Position numbers and translations under genes: made by a program
Shown: positions 1-9,470 of the stretch, in pieces
How the letters are laid out: each line of letters opens with the position of its first letter
Numbering within the stretch: position 1 is the stretch's first letter
From: Romboutsia faecis
Lineage (GTDB): Bacteria > Bacillota > Clostridia > Peptostreptococcales > Peptostreptococcaceae
Reading direction: 5' to 3'
NCBI RefSeq assembly: GCF_014323405.1
Contig: NZ_JACRWE010000001.1
Location: 496,001 to 560,000, forward strand
Length of the DNA: 64,000 nucleotides
The notes under the pieces: model-generated
What the model was told of the DNA's origin: nothing
Seen by the model: the letters and a program-made list of their open reading frames with translations, nothing else
The model's database searches: none

Positions 1-1361
1 CATCTCTTCAAGGATTTATAACTTCTAAGTATTCAAATTTCACTTCTGATAAAGTTTTAAGTGTATGTCAATCACTTTATGAAGGAAAAGGTAAAGGTGG
101 GTATATAACTTATCCTAGAACAGATTCTATTTACTTAGAAGAAAGTCTAGTTCCAAAAGTATCACAAACTTTAGAGAAGATAAAAGTAGGCCTTCCATAT
201 GAAAATAAGATTTCATTTACTAAAAGTAAAAGAATATTCGACTCTTCTAAAGTTGATAGCCATAGTGCCATTATACCTACATATATAATACCTAATAACC
301 TTAGTTCTGATGAGCAAATTGTTTATAATGCTATAAAAGATAGGTTTATTGCAAACTTTATGCCTCCAGCAGAATATGAGAACACAGAAATTAAAACCGA
401 TTTAGATAAGCATATATTCCTAACTAAAGGTAAGGTCTTAAAGGTTAAAGGTTATTTAGAAGTGTATAATAAAGAAGAAAAAGATGACTTACTACCTATG
501 GTTAATAAACTAGAAACTGTAGATATTTTAGATATAAAAGCTTTATCTAAGCAAACTACTCCTCCTAAGCCATATACAGAGGATACTTTACTTAAAGCTA
601 TGAAAAATTGTGGTAAAAATGTATCAGAAGAAGATACTACAGTTCTATCTGGCTATTCAATAGGTACATCTGCAACTCGTGCTGATGTCTTAAAAAAAAT
701 CAGCCAAGTTGGATATGTTAAGAAGAAAGGTAAATCCTATGCTATAACAGATTTAGGTAAAAACTTAGTTGAAATATTCCCTGTAAAAGATTTATTCGAC
801 GTTGACTATACAGGAAAACTAGAAAAAAGTTTAAGTGATATTCAAAAAGGACAGTTCACTAGAAAAGAATATTTAACAAATATCATGAACTTTATATATC
901 AAAATGTAAATTTAATAAAAAGAGATAGTAATAAAAATATAAGTACAGAAGTGTATACTTATAACTCTAAAACAAAAAAATATGTTAAAGAATCTTCTAA
1001 AACAAAAAAATCTAGTTTGTCTGATGAAAAATCAAAATTAAAGTCAGATAAAAATGACTCTTTAGGAAAATGCCCTGTATGTCAAAATGACGTAATAGAA
1101 TCAGATAAAGGGTTCTTATGCACAAATTATAATAATTGTAAATTTGGAATTTGGAAAAACGATAAATACTTAGAGTATTATAAAAAGAAACCAAATAAAA
1201 CAATGGTCAAAAGTATACTAAAAAATGGAGAAGCAAAGGTTAAATCATTAACATCCAAACAAGGCAAAAAATTCGATGCTTTACTTAAATATAATAAAAA
1301 AAATAATGGCTACTGGGGATGGACTATAGAATTAGAACCTGATACTTCTACTTCAAAATAA
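1..1361 (+). CDS. topB: DNA topoisomerase III, C-terminal part (5' end outside window)
   Basis: The reading frame is open from base 3 and continues beyond the left edge, so the true start is not visible. About 450 residues are seen. YPRTDS (codons from 111) carries the catalytic tyrosine of type IA topoisomerases, and DSHSAIIPT follows (about 255-281), as is typical of the TopB branch. The C-terminus has a four-cysteine zinc ribbon (CPVC then CTNYNNC, about 1071-1140) and a lysine-rich tail ending in a GYWGW motif, as in Firmicute TopB proteins. It would relax or decatenate single-stranded DNA in the cytoplasm. TopB is preferred over TopA because of the SHSAIIPT motif and the single zinc ribbon. 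Confidence 0.88.
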   Translation, partial: SLQGFITSKYSNFTSDKVLSVCQSLYEGKGKGGYITYPRTDSIYLEESLVPKVSQTLEKIKVGLPYENKISFTKSKRIFDSSKVDSHSAIIPTYIIPNNLSSDEQIVYNAIKDRFIANFMPPAEYENTEIKTDLDKHIFLTKGKVLKVKGYLEVYNKEEKDDLLPMVNKLETVDILDIKALSKQTTPPKPYTEDTLLKAMKNCGKNVSEEDTTVLSGYSIGTSATRADVLKKISQVGYVKKKGKSYAITDLGKNLVEIFPVKDLFDVDYTGKLEKSLSDIQKGQFTRKEYLTNIMNFIYQNVNLIKRDSNKNISTEVYTYNSKTKKYVKESSKTKKSSLSDEKSKLKSDKNDSLGKCPVCQNDVIESDKGFLCTNYNNCKFGIWKNDKYLEYYKKKPNKTMVKSILKNGEAKVKSLTSKQGKKFDALLKYNKKNNGYWGWTIELEPDTSTSK

Positions 1362-1378
1362 ATTTAATAAACATAAAT

Positions 1379-1409
1379 AAAGGTGTGATAATTAAATTTT
1401 CACACCTTT
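1379..1409. terminator. Bidirectional intrinsic terminator
   Basis: Ten-base arms AAAGGTGTGA and TCACACCTTT flank a short AT loop, with A and T runs on both sides. It lies between two convergent genes (topB and the zinc-ribbon gene) and can serve both. Confidence 0.75.
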
Positions 1410-1439
1410 ATTTATAATAGAGTAATTGTAAATAAAGTA

Positions 1440-1691
1440 TTACTCTTTATCATCATAAAAAACTTCATCTATTTTATTTCTAGCTAGTCTCATTAATTCA
1501 TTTAATTTATATCCTTTTAATTTACACCCACACTTAGGACAATACTCTAACTTCTTAGAAACTAAAGCCCTACAATTTGGCTCTGGACATCTTATTTTTG
1601 AATTAACTTCTGATACATTAAGACCACATCTAGGGCAAATTGTACCAGGTCTTGATGATACCTCTTTTCCACATCTAGGACATTTAACCAT
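1440..1691 (-). CDS. Small double zinc-ribbon protein
   Basis: 83 residues with four metal-binding knuckles: CPRCGK, CPRCGL, CPEPNC and CPKCGC, which makes two zinc ribbons. The tail is short and charged. There is no signal peptide or membrane segment, so it is probably cytoplasmic. A GGGGGG Shine-Dalgarno sequence lies 7 bases before the ATG. It follows ppdK on the same strand, and a possible 18-residue ORF ends 3 bases before its start. The specific function is unknown; such proteins may bind nucleic acid or act as adaptors. Confidence 0.72.
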   Translation of the reverse strand: MVKCPRCGKEVSSRPGTICPRCGLNVSEVNSKIRCPEPNCRALVSKKLEYCPKCGCKLKGYKLNELMRLARNKIDEVFYDDKE

Positions 1692-1694
1692 TAC

Positions 1695-1751
1695 CTATCC
1701 CCCCATAAAATTCTCTTTCTGCCTCCATAATAACGTCCAAAATATACTCAT
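1695..1751 (-). CDS. Possible 18-residue small ORF
   Basis: An ATG preceded by AAAGGAG at good spacing opens an 18-codon frame (MSIFWTLLWRQKENFMGG) that stops 3 bases before the ATG of the zinc-ribbon gene. The stop region overlaps that gene's GGGGGG ribosome-binding site. It is either a translated small protein rich in aromatic residues (three W/F in the first nine) or a leader that couples translation. The good ribosome-binding site is the only direct support. Confidence 0.35.
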   Translation of the reverse strand: MSIFWTLLWRQKENFMGG

Positions 1752-1860
1752 AAAAAATACTCCTTTATTAATCTATGCAGATAAAACTCAATAAGTTTCA
1801 ACTACAATATAATAAAGGAGATTTTTCTCTTATATCTGTATTACTCTTTATTCATCATTA

Positions 1861-4488
1861 CTATCTAGCATTTTTTATAGATGCTTGAGCTGCAGCTAAT
1901 CTTGCAATAGGCACTCTAAATGGTGAACACGACACATAATCAAGCCCCATCCTATAGCAAAATTCTACTGATGATGGCTCTCCACCATGTTCTCCACATA
2001 TACCTAACTTAATATTAGGTTTAACTTCTTTACTTAGTCTAGTTGCCATCATGATTAATTTTCCTACACCATTTTGATCTAATACTTGAAAAGGATCTTT
2101 CTCTAATATATCTTTATCCATATACTGTCCTAAAAATTTACCTGCATCATCTCTTGAATATCCAAAAGTCATTTGAGTTAGATCATTAGTACCAAAACTA
2201 AAGAAGTCAGCTTCCTTAGCTATCTCATCAGCTGTTAAGCAAGCTCTAGGTATTTCAATCATAGTTCCTACTGTATAATCTATTTTTAATCCTTCTTCTT
2301 TCATAGTATTTTCTACAGTTTCTATTACTAATTCTCTTATATTCTTAAGTTCTTTTACTTCTCCTACTAAAGGTATCATAATTTCTGGTGATACTTTAAC
2401 GCTCTCTTTAGCAATCTTTATTGCAGCTTGTATTATAGCCTTCGCTTGCATTTGATAAATTTCAGGATAAGTAATTGCAAGTCTACATCCTCTATGCCCT
2501 AGCATTGGATTAAATTCTTCTAAATCTGAAATTCTTTTCTTTATATCATTTATTTCTATATTCATACTTTTTGCAAGCTCTTCTATTATTTCATCATCAC
2601 TTGGTAAAAATTCATGTAATGGTGGATCTAACAATCTTATATTTACAGGTCTTTCTTCCATTACTTCAAATATTTTTACAAAATCTTCTCTTTGCATAAG
2701 TAATAACTTTTCTAAGGATACCAGTCTTTGTGATTTTGTATTAGATAGGATCATTTCTCTTACAACTGGTATCCTATCCTCTTCAAAGAACATATGCTCA
2801 GTTCTACATAAACCAATTCCTTCAGCTCCAAATTTAACGGCTATTGCTGCATCTCTAGGATTATCTGCATTTGTTCTAACATTCATATCTCTATATTCAT
2901 CTATCCAATTCATTAACTCTTTGAAGTTTCCACTTAACTCTGCACTAGTTTTATCAATTTTTCCCAAGTAAACGAATCCTGTAGCACCGTCTATAGAGAT
3001 ATATTCACCTTCTTTTATTAGAGTATCATCAATAGTTCTAATTTCTTTATTATGTTCATCAACTTTTATTTCACTACATCCTGCAACACAACATTTTCCC
3101 ATCCCCCTAGCAACAACTGCTGCATGAGAAGTCATTCCACCTCTCGCTGTTAATATTCCTTGAGATAAAACCATACCTTCTATATCCTCAGGAGATGTTT
3201 CTAGCCTTACTAATATAACATCTTCACCATTTTTTGCAGCATCTACTGCTTTTTCCGTATTAAAATATACTCTACCGCAAGCTGCACCTGGTGATGCTGG
3301 TAGTCCCTTTGCTATTATATTAGCTTCCTTTAAAGATTTTTCCTCAAAAGTCGGATGTAAAAGCTGGTCCAATTGATTTGGCTCTATTCTCATAATAGCT
3401 TCTTTTTTATCTATAATATCATCAGCAACTAAATCTACAGCTATATTTATAGCTGCTTTTGCTGTTCTTTTTCCATTTCTAGTTTGTAATATATAAAGCT
3501 TCTCTTTTTCTATTGTAAATTCAATATCTTGCATATCTTTATAATGATTTTCAAGTATATTTGTTATTTCTATAAATTTATCATATACATCTGGCATTAT
3601 ATCTTTAAGAGTTGATATATCTTCAGGTGTTCTTATACCTGCAACAACATCTTCTCCTTGAGCATTCATTAAAAACTCTCCAAATAGTTTATTTTCTCCT
3701 GTTGAAGGGTTTCTTGTAAATGCAACTCCTGTTCCACTAGTTTGTCCCATATTTCCAAATACCATCGACTGTATATTTACTGCCGTTCCTAGATTATTTG
3801 GTATATCATTTAACTTTCTATAGGTTATTGCACGAGGATTGTTCCAAGATTTAAATACCGCTTCAATAGCAAGCATTAATTGTTTTTTAGGGTTTTGTGG
3901 GAATTCTGACTTAACTTCCCTTTTATATATTATTTTGAATTGCTCTACTATATTTTTTAAGTCTTCTACTGTTAATTCAGTATCAAACTTGTATCCATTT
4001 TCCTCTTTTATTTTATCTAATACATTTTCAAATTTATATTTTTGAACCCCCATAGCTACATCTGAAAACATTTGAATAAATCTTCTATAGCTATCATAAG
4101 CGAATCTTTCATTTTTAGTGTTATTGGCTAATGCAACTACGCTTATATCATTTAATCCTAAATTTAATATAGTATCCATCATACCTGGCATTGAAAATAC
4201 TGATCCAGATCGAACTGATATTAATAAAGGTTCTTTTTCATCTCCAAGTTTCTTTTCTAAGTTATTTTCAAGTTTTTGAAGATGTAATTCAATTTCTTCT
4301 ATAATATTATGAGTTATCGACTCATTATTTTCATAATAATCATTACAAGCTTCTGTTGTTATTGTAAAGCCAGGAGGTACAGGAAGGCCTATTTTAGTCA
4401 TTTCTGCTAAATTAGCACCTTTACCTCCAAGTAAGGACTTCATTTCCTTATTTCCTTCATCAAAACTATAAATATATTTAGTATTCAT
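1861..4488 (-). CDS. ppdK: Pyruvate, phosphate dikinase
   Basis: 875 residues, full length for the family. It interconverts pyruvate, ATP and phosphate with PEP, AMP and pyrophosphate in the cytosol. The N-terminal nucleotide-binding domain begins SLLGGKGANLAEM. The swivelling phosphohistidine lies in GGMTSHAAVVARG; by codon count it is His455, the number used for the Clostridium symbiosum enzyme. The C-terminal PEP-binding barrel ends with LGICGEHGGEPSS, whose Cys831 also matches that numbering. Its regulator gene lies 45 bases upstream, with the CcpN-type gene before that, so the three form one unit for PEP/pyruvate control. An AT-rich gap of about 110 bases follows the stop with no strong terminator. 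Confidence 0.97.
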   Translation of the reverse strand: MNTKYIYSFDEGNKEMKSLLGGKGANLAEMTKIGLPVPPGFTITTEACNDYYENNESITHNIIEEIELHLQKLENNLEKKLGDEKEPLLISVRSGSVFSMPGMMDTILNLGLNDISVVALANNTKNERFAYDSYRRFIQMFSDVAMGVQKYKFENVLDKIKEENGYKFDTELTVEDLKNIVEQFKIIYKREVKSEFPQNPKKQLMLAIEAVFKSWNNPRAITYRKLNDIPNNLGTAVNIQSMVFGNMGQTSGTGVAFTRNPSTGENKLFGEFLMNAQGEDVVAGIRTPEDISTLKDIMPDVYDKFIEITNILENHYKDMQDIEFTIEKEKLYILQTRNGKRTAKAAINIAVDLVADDIIDKKEAIMRIEPNQLDQLLHPTFEEKSLKEANIIAKGLPASPGAACGRVYFNTEKAVDAAKNGEDVILVRLETSPEDIEGMVLSQGILTARGGMTSHAAVVARGMGKCCVAGCSEIKVDEHNKEIRTIDDTLIKEGEYISIDGATGFVYLGKIDKTSAELSGNFKELMNWIDEYRDMNVRTNADNPRDAAIAVKFGAEGIGLCRTEHMFFEEDRIPVVREMILSNTKSQRLVSLEKLLLMQREDFVKIFEVMEERPVNIRLLDPPLHEFLPSDDEIIEELAKSMNIEINDIKKRISDLEEFNPMLGHRGCRLAITYPEIYQMQAKAIIQAAIKIAKESVKVSPEIMIPLVGEVKELKNIRELVIETVENTMKEEGLKIDYTVGTMIEIPRACLTADEIAKEADFFSFGTNDLTQMTFGYSRDDAGKFLGQYMDKDILEKDPFQVLDQNGVGKLIMMATRLSKEVKPNIKLGICGEHGGEPSSVEFCYRMGLDYVSCSPFRVPIARLAAAQASIKNAR

Positions 4489-4533
4489 TAAATATCCCCC
4501 ATTTACATTCTAATTTTATAACTATAAATTCAA

Positions 4534-5370
4534 TTATCTATCTTTAATTCTAACTGGATTTATTCCATTTTCTTTCATTAAGTCTAATATTATACCAGCA
4601 GTTTCTTCTATAGCCTTATTAGACACATCTATAACGGGACAACCTAGTTTTTTCATAACAGTATCAGAATAATCTAATTCTTGTAATATTCTTTCAAGAT
4701 TAGCATAATTTGCATTACTAGATAAACCTAATGCTTTTAACCTCTCTTGTCTAATTTTATTTAATTTCTCTGGTGTATTTGTAAGTCCTATTATCTTCTT
4801 AGGATTTATATCATTTAATTCTTTTGGTAAAGGTATTTCTGGCACTAGAGGAACATTCGCAACTTTTATATTTTTATTCGCTAAATACATACTAAGTGGT
4901 GTCTTAGATGTTCTTGATATTCCTACTAATACTATATCTGATTTTAAAACTCCCCTCGGATCTTTTCCATCGTCATATTTTACTGCAAACTCTATTGCTT
5001 CTACCCTCTTAAAATATGTTTCATCTAACTTTCTTATAATACCAGGTTCTCTTCTAGGTTTTCTATCAGTCTTCTTTGCTATTTCACTTAGTATAGGAGA
5101 CATTAAATCAATATTACTTAATCCTTCATTTTGGCAATATTCTTTAGTCAAAGTTGATAAAGATTCATCTACTAAAGTATATATAATAATAGCATCTTCA
5201 TTTTTCCCACTATTTAATATTTCCATTAAAAACTTTTTATCTACGACATAAGGGAATCTCCTTATCTCATAATTATCATTTATCATAAATTGAGATATCG
5301 CTGCTTTAGCAACTTGTTGTGCTGTTTCACCTACAGAATCTGATATTACATATATGATTAAATTTTCCAT
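4534..5370 (-). CDS. yqfL: PPDK regulatory protein (bifunctional kinase/pyrophosphorylase, DUF299)
   Basis: 278 residues. This family phosphorylates PPDK on a threonine beside the catalytic histidine using ADP, and reactivates it by phosphate-dependent dephosphorylation. The N-terminus IIYVISDSVGETAQ and the P-loop-like GISRTSKTPLSMYLANK (about residue 150) are family hallmarks. It sits 12 bases after the CcpN-like gene and just before ppdK, the presumed substrate. That neighbourhood favours the PPDK target over the PEP synthase target of the proteobacterial relatives. Confidence 0.93.
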   Translation of the reverse strand: MENLIIYVISDSVGETAQQVAKAAISQFMINDNYEIRRFPYVVDKKFLMEILNSGKNEDAIIIYTLVDESLSTLTKEYCQNEGLSNIDLMSPILSEIAKKTDRKPRREPGIIRKLDETYFKRVEAIEFAVKYDDGKDPRGVLKSDIVLVGISRTSKTPLSMYLANKNIKVANVPLVPEIPLPKELNDINPKKIIGLTNTPEKLNKIRQERLKALGLSSNANYANLERILQELDYSDTVMKKLGCPVIDVSNKAIEETAGIILDLMKENGINPVRIKDR

Positions 5371-5382
5371 ATATTCCCCTCC

Positions 5383-6018
5383 TTAATTGTCTAACATCTC
5401 TAAAAATAGTTTAGTTATATTAGTCTTAGATATTCTTCCAACTATTTTTAATTTACTTTCATCATCACTTGCTTCAACTACTGGCAATGAATCTACTTCA
5501 TGTTCAATTATTTTCTTTACTACTAATAATATTTCTTCATTTTTGCTAGCAGTTATAACATTCGGAGTTCTAGTCATTATCATCCCTATAGGGATTCTGT
5601 TTATATCAGATCCTCCTATAGTTGCTTTTAATAAATCCTTACGAGAAACTACACCACATAAGTTTTCGTTGTCATCAGTTATAAATATACTACCTACATC
5701 AGATAAAAACATATTAACGATTACCTCATATATGCTTATATCTTGCTTTACTATTACAGGCATACTCATTATATCTTCTGCCTTTTTATCTTTTATATTA
5801 TTACCAACTAAATTTAAGTCACTAACTCCAGAATAAAAATACCCTACTTTAGGTCTTGCATCTAAGATGCCTGTCATAGTTAATATCGCTAAATCTGATC
5901 TTAGTGTAGCGCGTGTAACATTTAAACTTGCAGCGATACTTTCACTAGTTATAGGTTCATTTTCTTTAACAATATCTATTATCTTTAACTGTCTTTGATT
6001 AAGTTGAATAACACTCAC
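5383..6018 (-). CDS. ccpN: CcpN-family transcriptional regulator (HTH plus CBS pair)
   Basis: 211 residues. An N-terminal winged helix (residues about 5-60, with TRATLRSDLAILTMTG) is followed by two CBS domains (about 75-205). The arrangement matches Bacillus CcpN, which represses gluconeogenic genes and senses nucleotides. The start is GTG at 6018, which keeps the conserved opening before LNQRQ; AGAAGG lies 3 bases ahead. It heads the unit with the PPDK regulator and ppdK, so it probably controls the PEP-pyruvate node here. The actual targets are inferred. Confidence 0.88.
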   Translation of the reverse strand: MSVIQLNQRQLKIIDIVKENEPITSESIAASLNVTRATLRSDLAILTMTGILDARPKVGYFYSGVSDLNLVGNNIKDKKAEDIMSMPVIVKQDISIYEVIVNMFLSDVGSIFITDDNENLCGVVSRKDLLKATIGGSDINRIPIGMIMTRTPNVITASKNEEILLVVKKIIEHEVDSLPVVEASDDESKLKIVGRISKTNITKLFLEMLDN

Positions 6019-6367
6019 CTTCCTTCTTATTGTGATATACTATTTCTCGTTAATTCTTTATATAGTATATTATATATCTGTATATAGCATTCTGTAAATC
6101 TTTTTTATTATATTTGCAGTATACTTATTATCATATATCAGGTAATTTATAATATACCTATGGGGGATAGTTAATAAGTACTACTTTATGAATTTATAGT
6201 TCTTTTATATTTTAACATTATAATACATGATTTTACAAATTGAGTTACATTTAAAACAAATAAGGGATAAAATCTATAAATATATAATAAAGTAAAATTA
6301 CCTTATTATATACACTTCGATTCCACCCCTTAATTTAGTATCTATTATATATGTATATTTATTCTTA
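6019..6367. other. Intergenic region between glyS and ccpN
   Basis: 349 very AT-rich bases with no credible gene. It holds one hairpin near the glyS end (6281-6312, listed separately) and must contain the promoter of the ccpN unit. Several TATAAT-like boxes are present on the minus strand, but none has a convincing -35 partner at 16-18 bases, so I do not call one. No T-box, riboswitch or small RNA consensus was recognised. Confidence 0.5.
6281..6312 (-). terminator. Probable glyS terminator hairpin
   Basis: 15-base arms with one G·U pair and a 2-base centre. On the minus strand the hairpin is followed by a T-rich stretch. It lies about 56 bases past the glyS stop. The stem is all AT except for two or three pairs, so it is only moderately convincing. 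Confidence 0.45.
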
Positions 6368-8434
6368 TTATTTGTAAACTATTTTAGATAAATCACATAT
6401 ATTTAACATAGTATCATAAATTTGCTTTAATAAAGCTAATCTATTTTCTTTTATAACTTCATCCTTATCCATTACCATGACATTATCAAACATATTATCA
6501 ACTAATGGTCTTAATGATGCAAACGCATCTAAAGCTTCACTATATTTCTTATCCTTTAATAAATCTTCAACTTTTACTTTTATTTCTTTGAATCCATTAT
6601 ATAACTTAATCTCAGCTTCTTCTTTTAATAAATCCTCTTTAACGCTAGATAAAGTAGCCTTTTGAGCTAAAGTTGAAACTCTATTAAATGCTGTTAACAT
6701 TTCAACTAATCCCTCAGTTGATAACCATTTATTAAGTTCAACAGCTCTAGTATGCATATCAGATATATCATTTATTTCAGAACTTAATACAGCTTCTATT
6801 ACATCATATCTTATTCCTAAATCTCTAAATAAGTTTTTAATTCTTTCTTTGAAGAATTCCATTATTTGAGTGCAGACCTCTTCCTTATTAAACTCTAAAT
6901 TATCATAGTTATTTAAAGCATGATTAACTAAATCTTTTAAATTTACATCTAGTTTTTTGTCCATTAATATACTTAATACGCCTAATGCTTGACGTCTTAG
7001 TGCATATGGATCTTGAGATCCAGTAGGTTGAATTCCTATAGCAAAGAAACCTGCTATTGAGTCTAACTTGTCTGATATAGATAAGGCTATACCAGCTTTA
7101 GTCTTTGGAAGTATATCTCCTGCAAACCTTGGTAAATAATGTTCAAATATGGCTTCACTTACCACTTCATTCTCTCCACCAACTTTAGCATATTCTCTAC
7201 CCATTATACCTTGAAGCTCAGTAAACTCAAATACCATACTCGTAACTAAATCTGCTTTACATAACTTAGCAGCTCTTATAGTATCTTCTTTAATATCATT
7301 TAAATTTAAAGACTCTAATATATCTGAACTTAACTTTTCTATTCTTAAAGTCTTATCATATACTGTTCCTAGTTTAGCTTGGAATACTACAGTTTTTAGC
7401 TTTTCTATGTAACTTTCTAAGTTTTTCTTTGTGTCTTCTTTATAGAAGAATAAAGCATCTTCAAGTCTAGCAACTAAAACTTTTTCATTACCAGCTTTAA
7501 CAACATCTATCTTATAATCATTACCATTTCTAACAGCTATAAAGTTTGGTAGTAATTTACCATCTTTAAGAACAGGGAAATATCTTTGATGTTCTTTCAT
7601 AGGAGTCGTAACAACTTCTTTTGGAAGATTTGCATAGGCACTGTCAAATTCTCCATAGAATGCAGTCGGATATTCTACTAAGTGAGTTACTTCTTCTAAT
7701 AAATCATCATCAAACTCAACTTCACCACCTAAAGAGTTAGCAACTTCTATACATTGATTCTTAATAAGTTCTTTCCTCTTATTTTGGTCTAATATAACAT
7801 AATTTTTCTCTAACTTTTCATAGTAATCTTCTAATGAGTTTACTGTAAATTCTTTTTCTCCTAAGAATCTATGCCCCTTTGTAACATTAGATGAAACTAT
7901 ACCTTCTAAGTTAACTTCTAGCACTTTATCATTTAGTAAAGTAACCATCCATCTTATTGGTCTAGCAAATCTTATGTTCTTTCCACCCCAACGCATAGCT
8001 TTTGGGAAAGTTACAGCTTTTACAGCTTCTGGTAATATCGTTTTTAAAACTTCACTAGTTTCTATACCTTCTTGCTTTATAGTACCAAATATATATTCAT
8101 CTTTTCCTACTTGCTTAAAGTATACGTCTTCTTCTTTTAAACCTTTACTTTTTATAAATCCTAAAGCTGGCTTTGTAAAGTTTCCATCTGCATCTACCGC
8201 TATTTTTTTAGAAGGTCCCTTTACTTCTTCTTCTAGATTACTTTGTTTATCACTTATTCCTTTTACAACAAAAGCTAATCTCCTTGGAGTGCCATATGTT
8301 TCTATATCATCAAAAACTATTCTATTTTCATTGAATAATTTAGTTAAGTTGTTTTTTATTTGCTCTAAAGTACTGCTAACAAATCTTGATGGTAATTCTT
8401 CCACCCCTACTTCAAATAAAAGATAATTATTCAT
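6368..8434 (-). CDS. glyS: Glycine--tRNA ligase beta subunit
   Basis: 688 residues, the usual size. The beta subunit of the alpha2beta2 glycyl-tRNA synthetase recognises the tRNA. It begins LLFEVGVEELPSRF, the family signature, and has a tRNA-binding beta-family core, a middle HD-like region and a C-terminal DALR anticodon-binding region. Its ATG overlaps the glyQ stop by one base, so the two subunits should be translationally coupled. Confidence 0.97.
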   Translation of the reverse strand: MNNYLLFEVGVEELPSRFVSSTLEQIKNNLTKLFNENRIVFDDIETYGTPRRLAFVVKGISDKQSNLEEEVKGPSKKIAVDADGNFTKPALGFIKSKGLKEEDVYFKQVGKDEYIFGTIKQEGIETSEVLKTILPEAVKAVTFPKAMRWGGKNIRFARPIRWMVTLLNDKVLEVNLEGIVSSNVTKGHRFLGEKEFTVNSLEDYYEKLEKNYVILDQNKRKELIKNQCIEVANSLGGEVEFDDDLLEEVTHLVEYPTAFYGEFDSAYANLPKEVVTTPMKEHQRYFPVLKDGKLLPNFIAVRNGNDYKIDVVKAGNEKVLVARLEDALFFYKEDTKKNLESYIEKLKTVVFQAKLGTVYDKTLRIEKLSSDILESLNLNDIKEDTIRAAKLCKADLVTSMVFEFTELQGIMGREYAKVGGENEVVSEAIFEHYLPRFAGDILPKTKAGIALSISDKLDSIAGFFAIGIQPTGSQDPYALRRQALGVLSILMDKKLDVNLKDLVNHALNNYDNLEFNKEEVCTQIMEFFKERIKNLFRDLGIRYDVIEAVLSSEINDISDMHTRAVELNKWLSTEGLVEMLTAFNRVSTLAQKATLSSVKEDLLKEEAEIKLYNGFKEIKVKVEDLLKDKKYSEALDAFASLRPLVDNMFDNVMVMDKDEVIKENRLALLKQIYDTMLNICDLSKIVYK

Positions 8435-9312
8435 TATTTGTCACCTTCCTTTATAAGAGGATATCCCATTTCTTCTCTTTGCTTAACATATAAAGAAGAG
8501 ACCGCTCTAGCCATATTTCTAACTCTTCCTATAAATGACGCTCTTTGGCTAACTCCTATTGCACCTCTAGCATCTAGTGTATTAAATGTGTGAGAACATT
8601 TTAATACATAATCATAAGAAGGAACTACTAGTCCTCTTTCTATAAGTTTTAAAGCCTCTTTTTCATATGTATCAAATAAGTTAAATAACATCTCTGCATT
8701 ACACTCTTCAAATGCATATACAGAATTTTCATATTCAGCTTGCTTGAATACATCTCCATATGTTATATGATCATTCCACTTTAAGTCATATACACTGTCT
8801 ACTTCTTGTATATACATAGCAAGTCTTTCCAGTCCATATGTAATTTCTCCAGTTTCAAGTTCACATTCTATACCACCAACTTGTTGGAAGTATGTGAATT
8901 GAGTTATTTCCATTCCATCTAACCAAACTTCCCATCCAAGTCCCCAAGCACCAACTGTAGTTGACTCCCAGTTATCTTCAACGAATCTTATATCGTGTTC
9001 TAAAGGATTTATTCCTATAGCTTCTAGACTTCCTAAATATAATTCTTGTATATTATCTGGAGATGGTTTTAATATAACTTGGAATTGGTGGTGTTGATAT
9101 AGTCTATTTGGATTCTCTCCATATCTACCATCTGCAGGTCTTCTAGATGGTTCCACATAACAAACTTTCCAAGGTTCTGGTCCTAATGATCTTAAAAGAG
9201 TATTTGGATTCATAGTACCTGCACCCTTCTCAACATCGTAAGGTTGCATCATGATACATCCTTGTTTTGACCAGTAATTTTGTAACGCCAGTATCATCTC
9301 TTGAAAATTCAT
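8434..9312 (-). CDS. glyQ: Glycine--tRNA ligase alpha subunit
   Basis: 292 residues, full length. This class II catalytic subunit forms glycyl-AMP. It contains the conserved opening [17 protein letters not shown], the [15 protein letters not shown] segment, and the [19 protein letters not shown] block. An AGGAGG ribosome-binding site lies before the ATG. It is first in the glyQS operon, behind a sigma-A-like promoter at 9426-9454 and a leader hairpin at 9377-9400. Confidence 0.97.
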   Translation of the reverse strand: MNFQEMILALQNYWSKQGCIMMQPYDVEKGAGTMNPNTLLRSLGPEPWKVCYVEPSRRPADGRYGENPNRLYQHHQFQVILKPSPDNIQELYLGSLEAIGINPLEHDIRFVEDNWESTTVGAWGLGWEVWLDGMEITQFTYFQQVGGIECELETGEITYGLERLAMYIQEVDSVYDLKWNDHITYGDVFKQAEYENSVYAFEECNAEMLFNLFDTYEKEALKLIERGLVVPSYDYVLKCSHTFNTLDARGAIGVSQRASFIGRVRNMARAVSSLYVKQREEMGYPLIKEGDK

Positions 9313-9376
9313 AAGAATACCTCCTGTTAATTTAAATTTCTATTTAATAAACACTGTAGTTTAATAATAACAACAA

Positions 9377-9400
9377 AGCCTTTCGTCTACACGAAAGGCT
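9377..9400 (-). terminator. Terminator-like hairpin in the glyQS leader
   Basis: Perfect 10-bp stem (AGCCTTTCGT / ACGAAAGGCT) with a 4-base loop, followed on the minus strand by a T-rich run (TTTGTTGTTATTATT). It lies downstream of a good promoter and upstream of glyQ. It could stop read-through from recO and the DUF4342 gene, or attenuate glyQS. No T-box consensus is present in the leader. Confidence 0.6.
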
Positions 9401-9425
9401 CATTAAGAGTTCTTTTATAACTTTT

Positions 9426-9454
9426 AGAATATCAAATCATTCAAAATTTGTCAA
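9426..9454 (-). promoter_or_regulatory. Sigma-A-type promoter for glyQS
   Basis: On the minus strand TTGACA (9449-9454) is followed after exactly 17 bases by TATTCT (9426-9431). It starts 17 bases past the stop of the DUF4342 gene and predicts a glyQ leader of roughly 110 bases. Confidence 0.65.
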
Positions 9455-9470
9455 TATAGATAGATAATAT

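Noticed and set aside
3839..4045. Open frames opposite ppdK and other long genes
   Set aside because: They are shadows of strong genes on the other strand, with no good ribosome-binding site and low-complexity hydrophobic translations.
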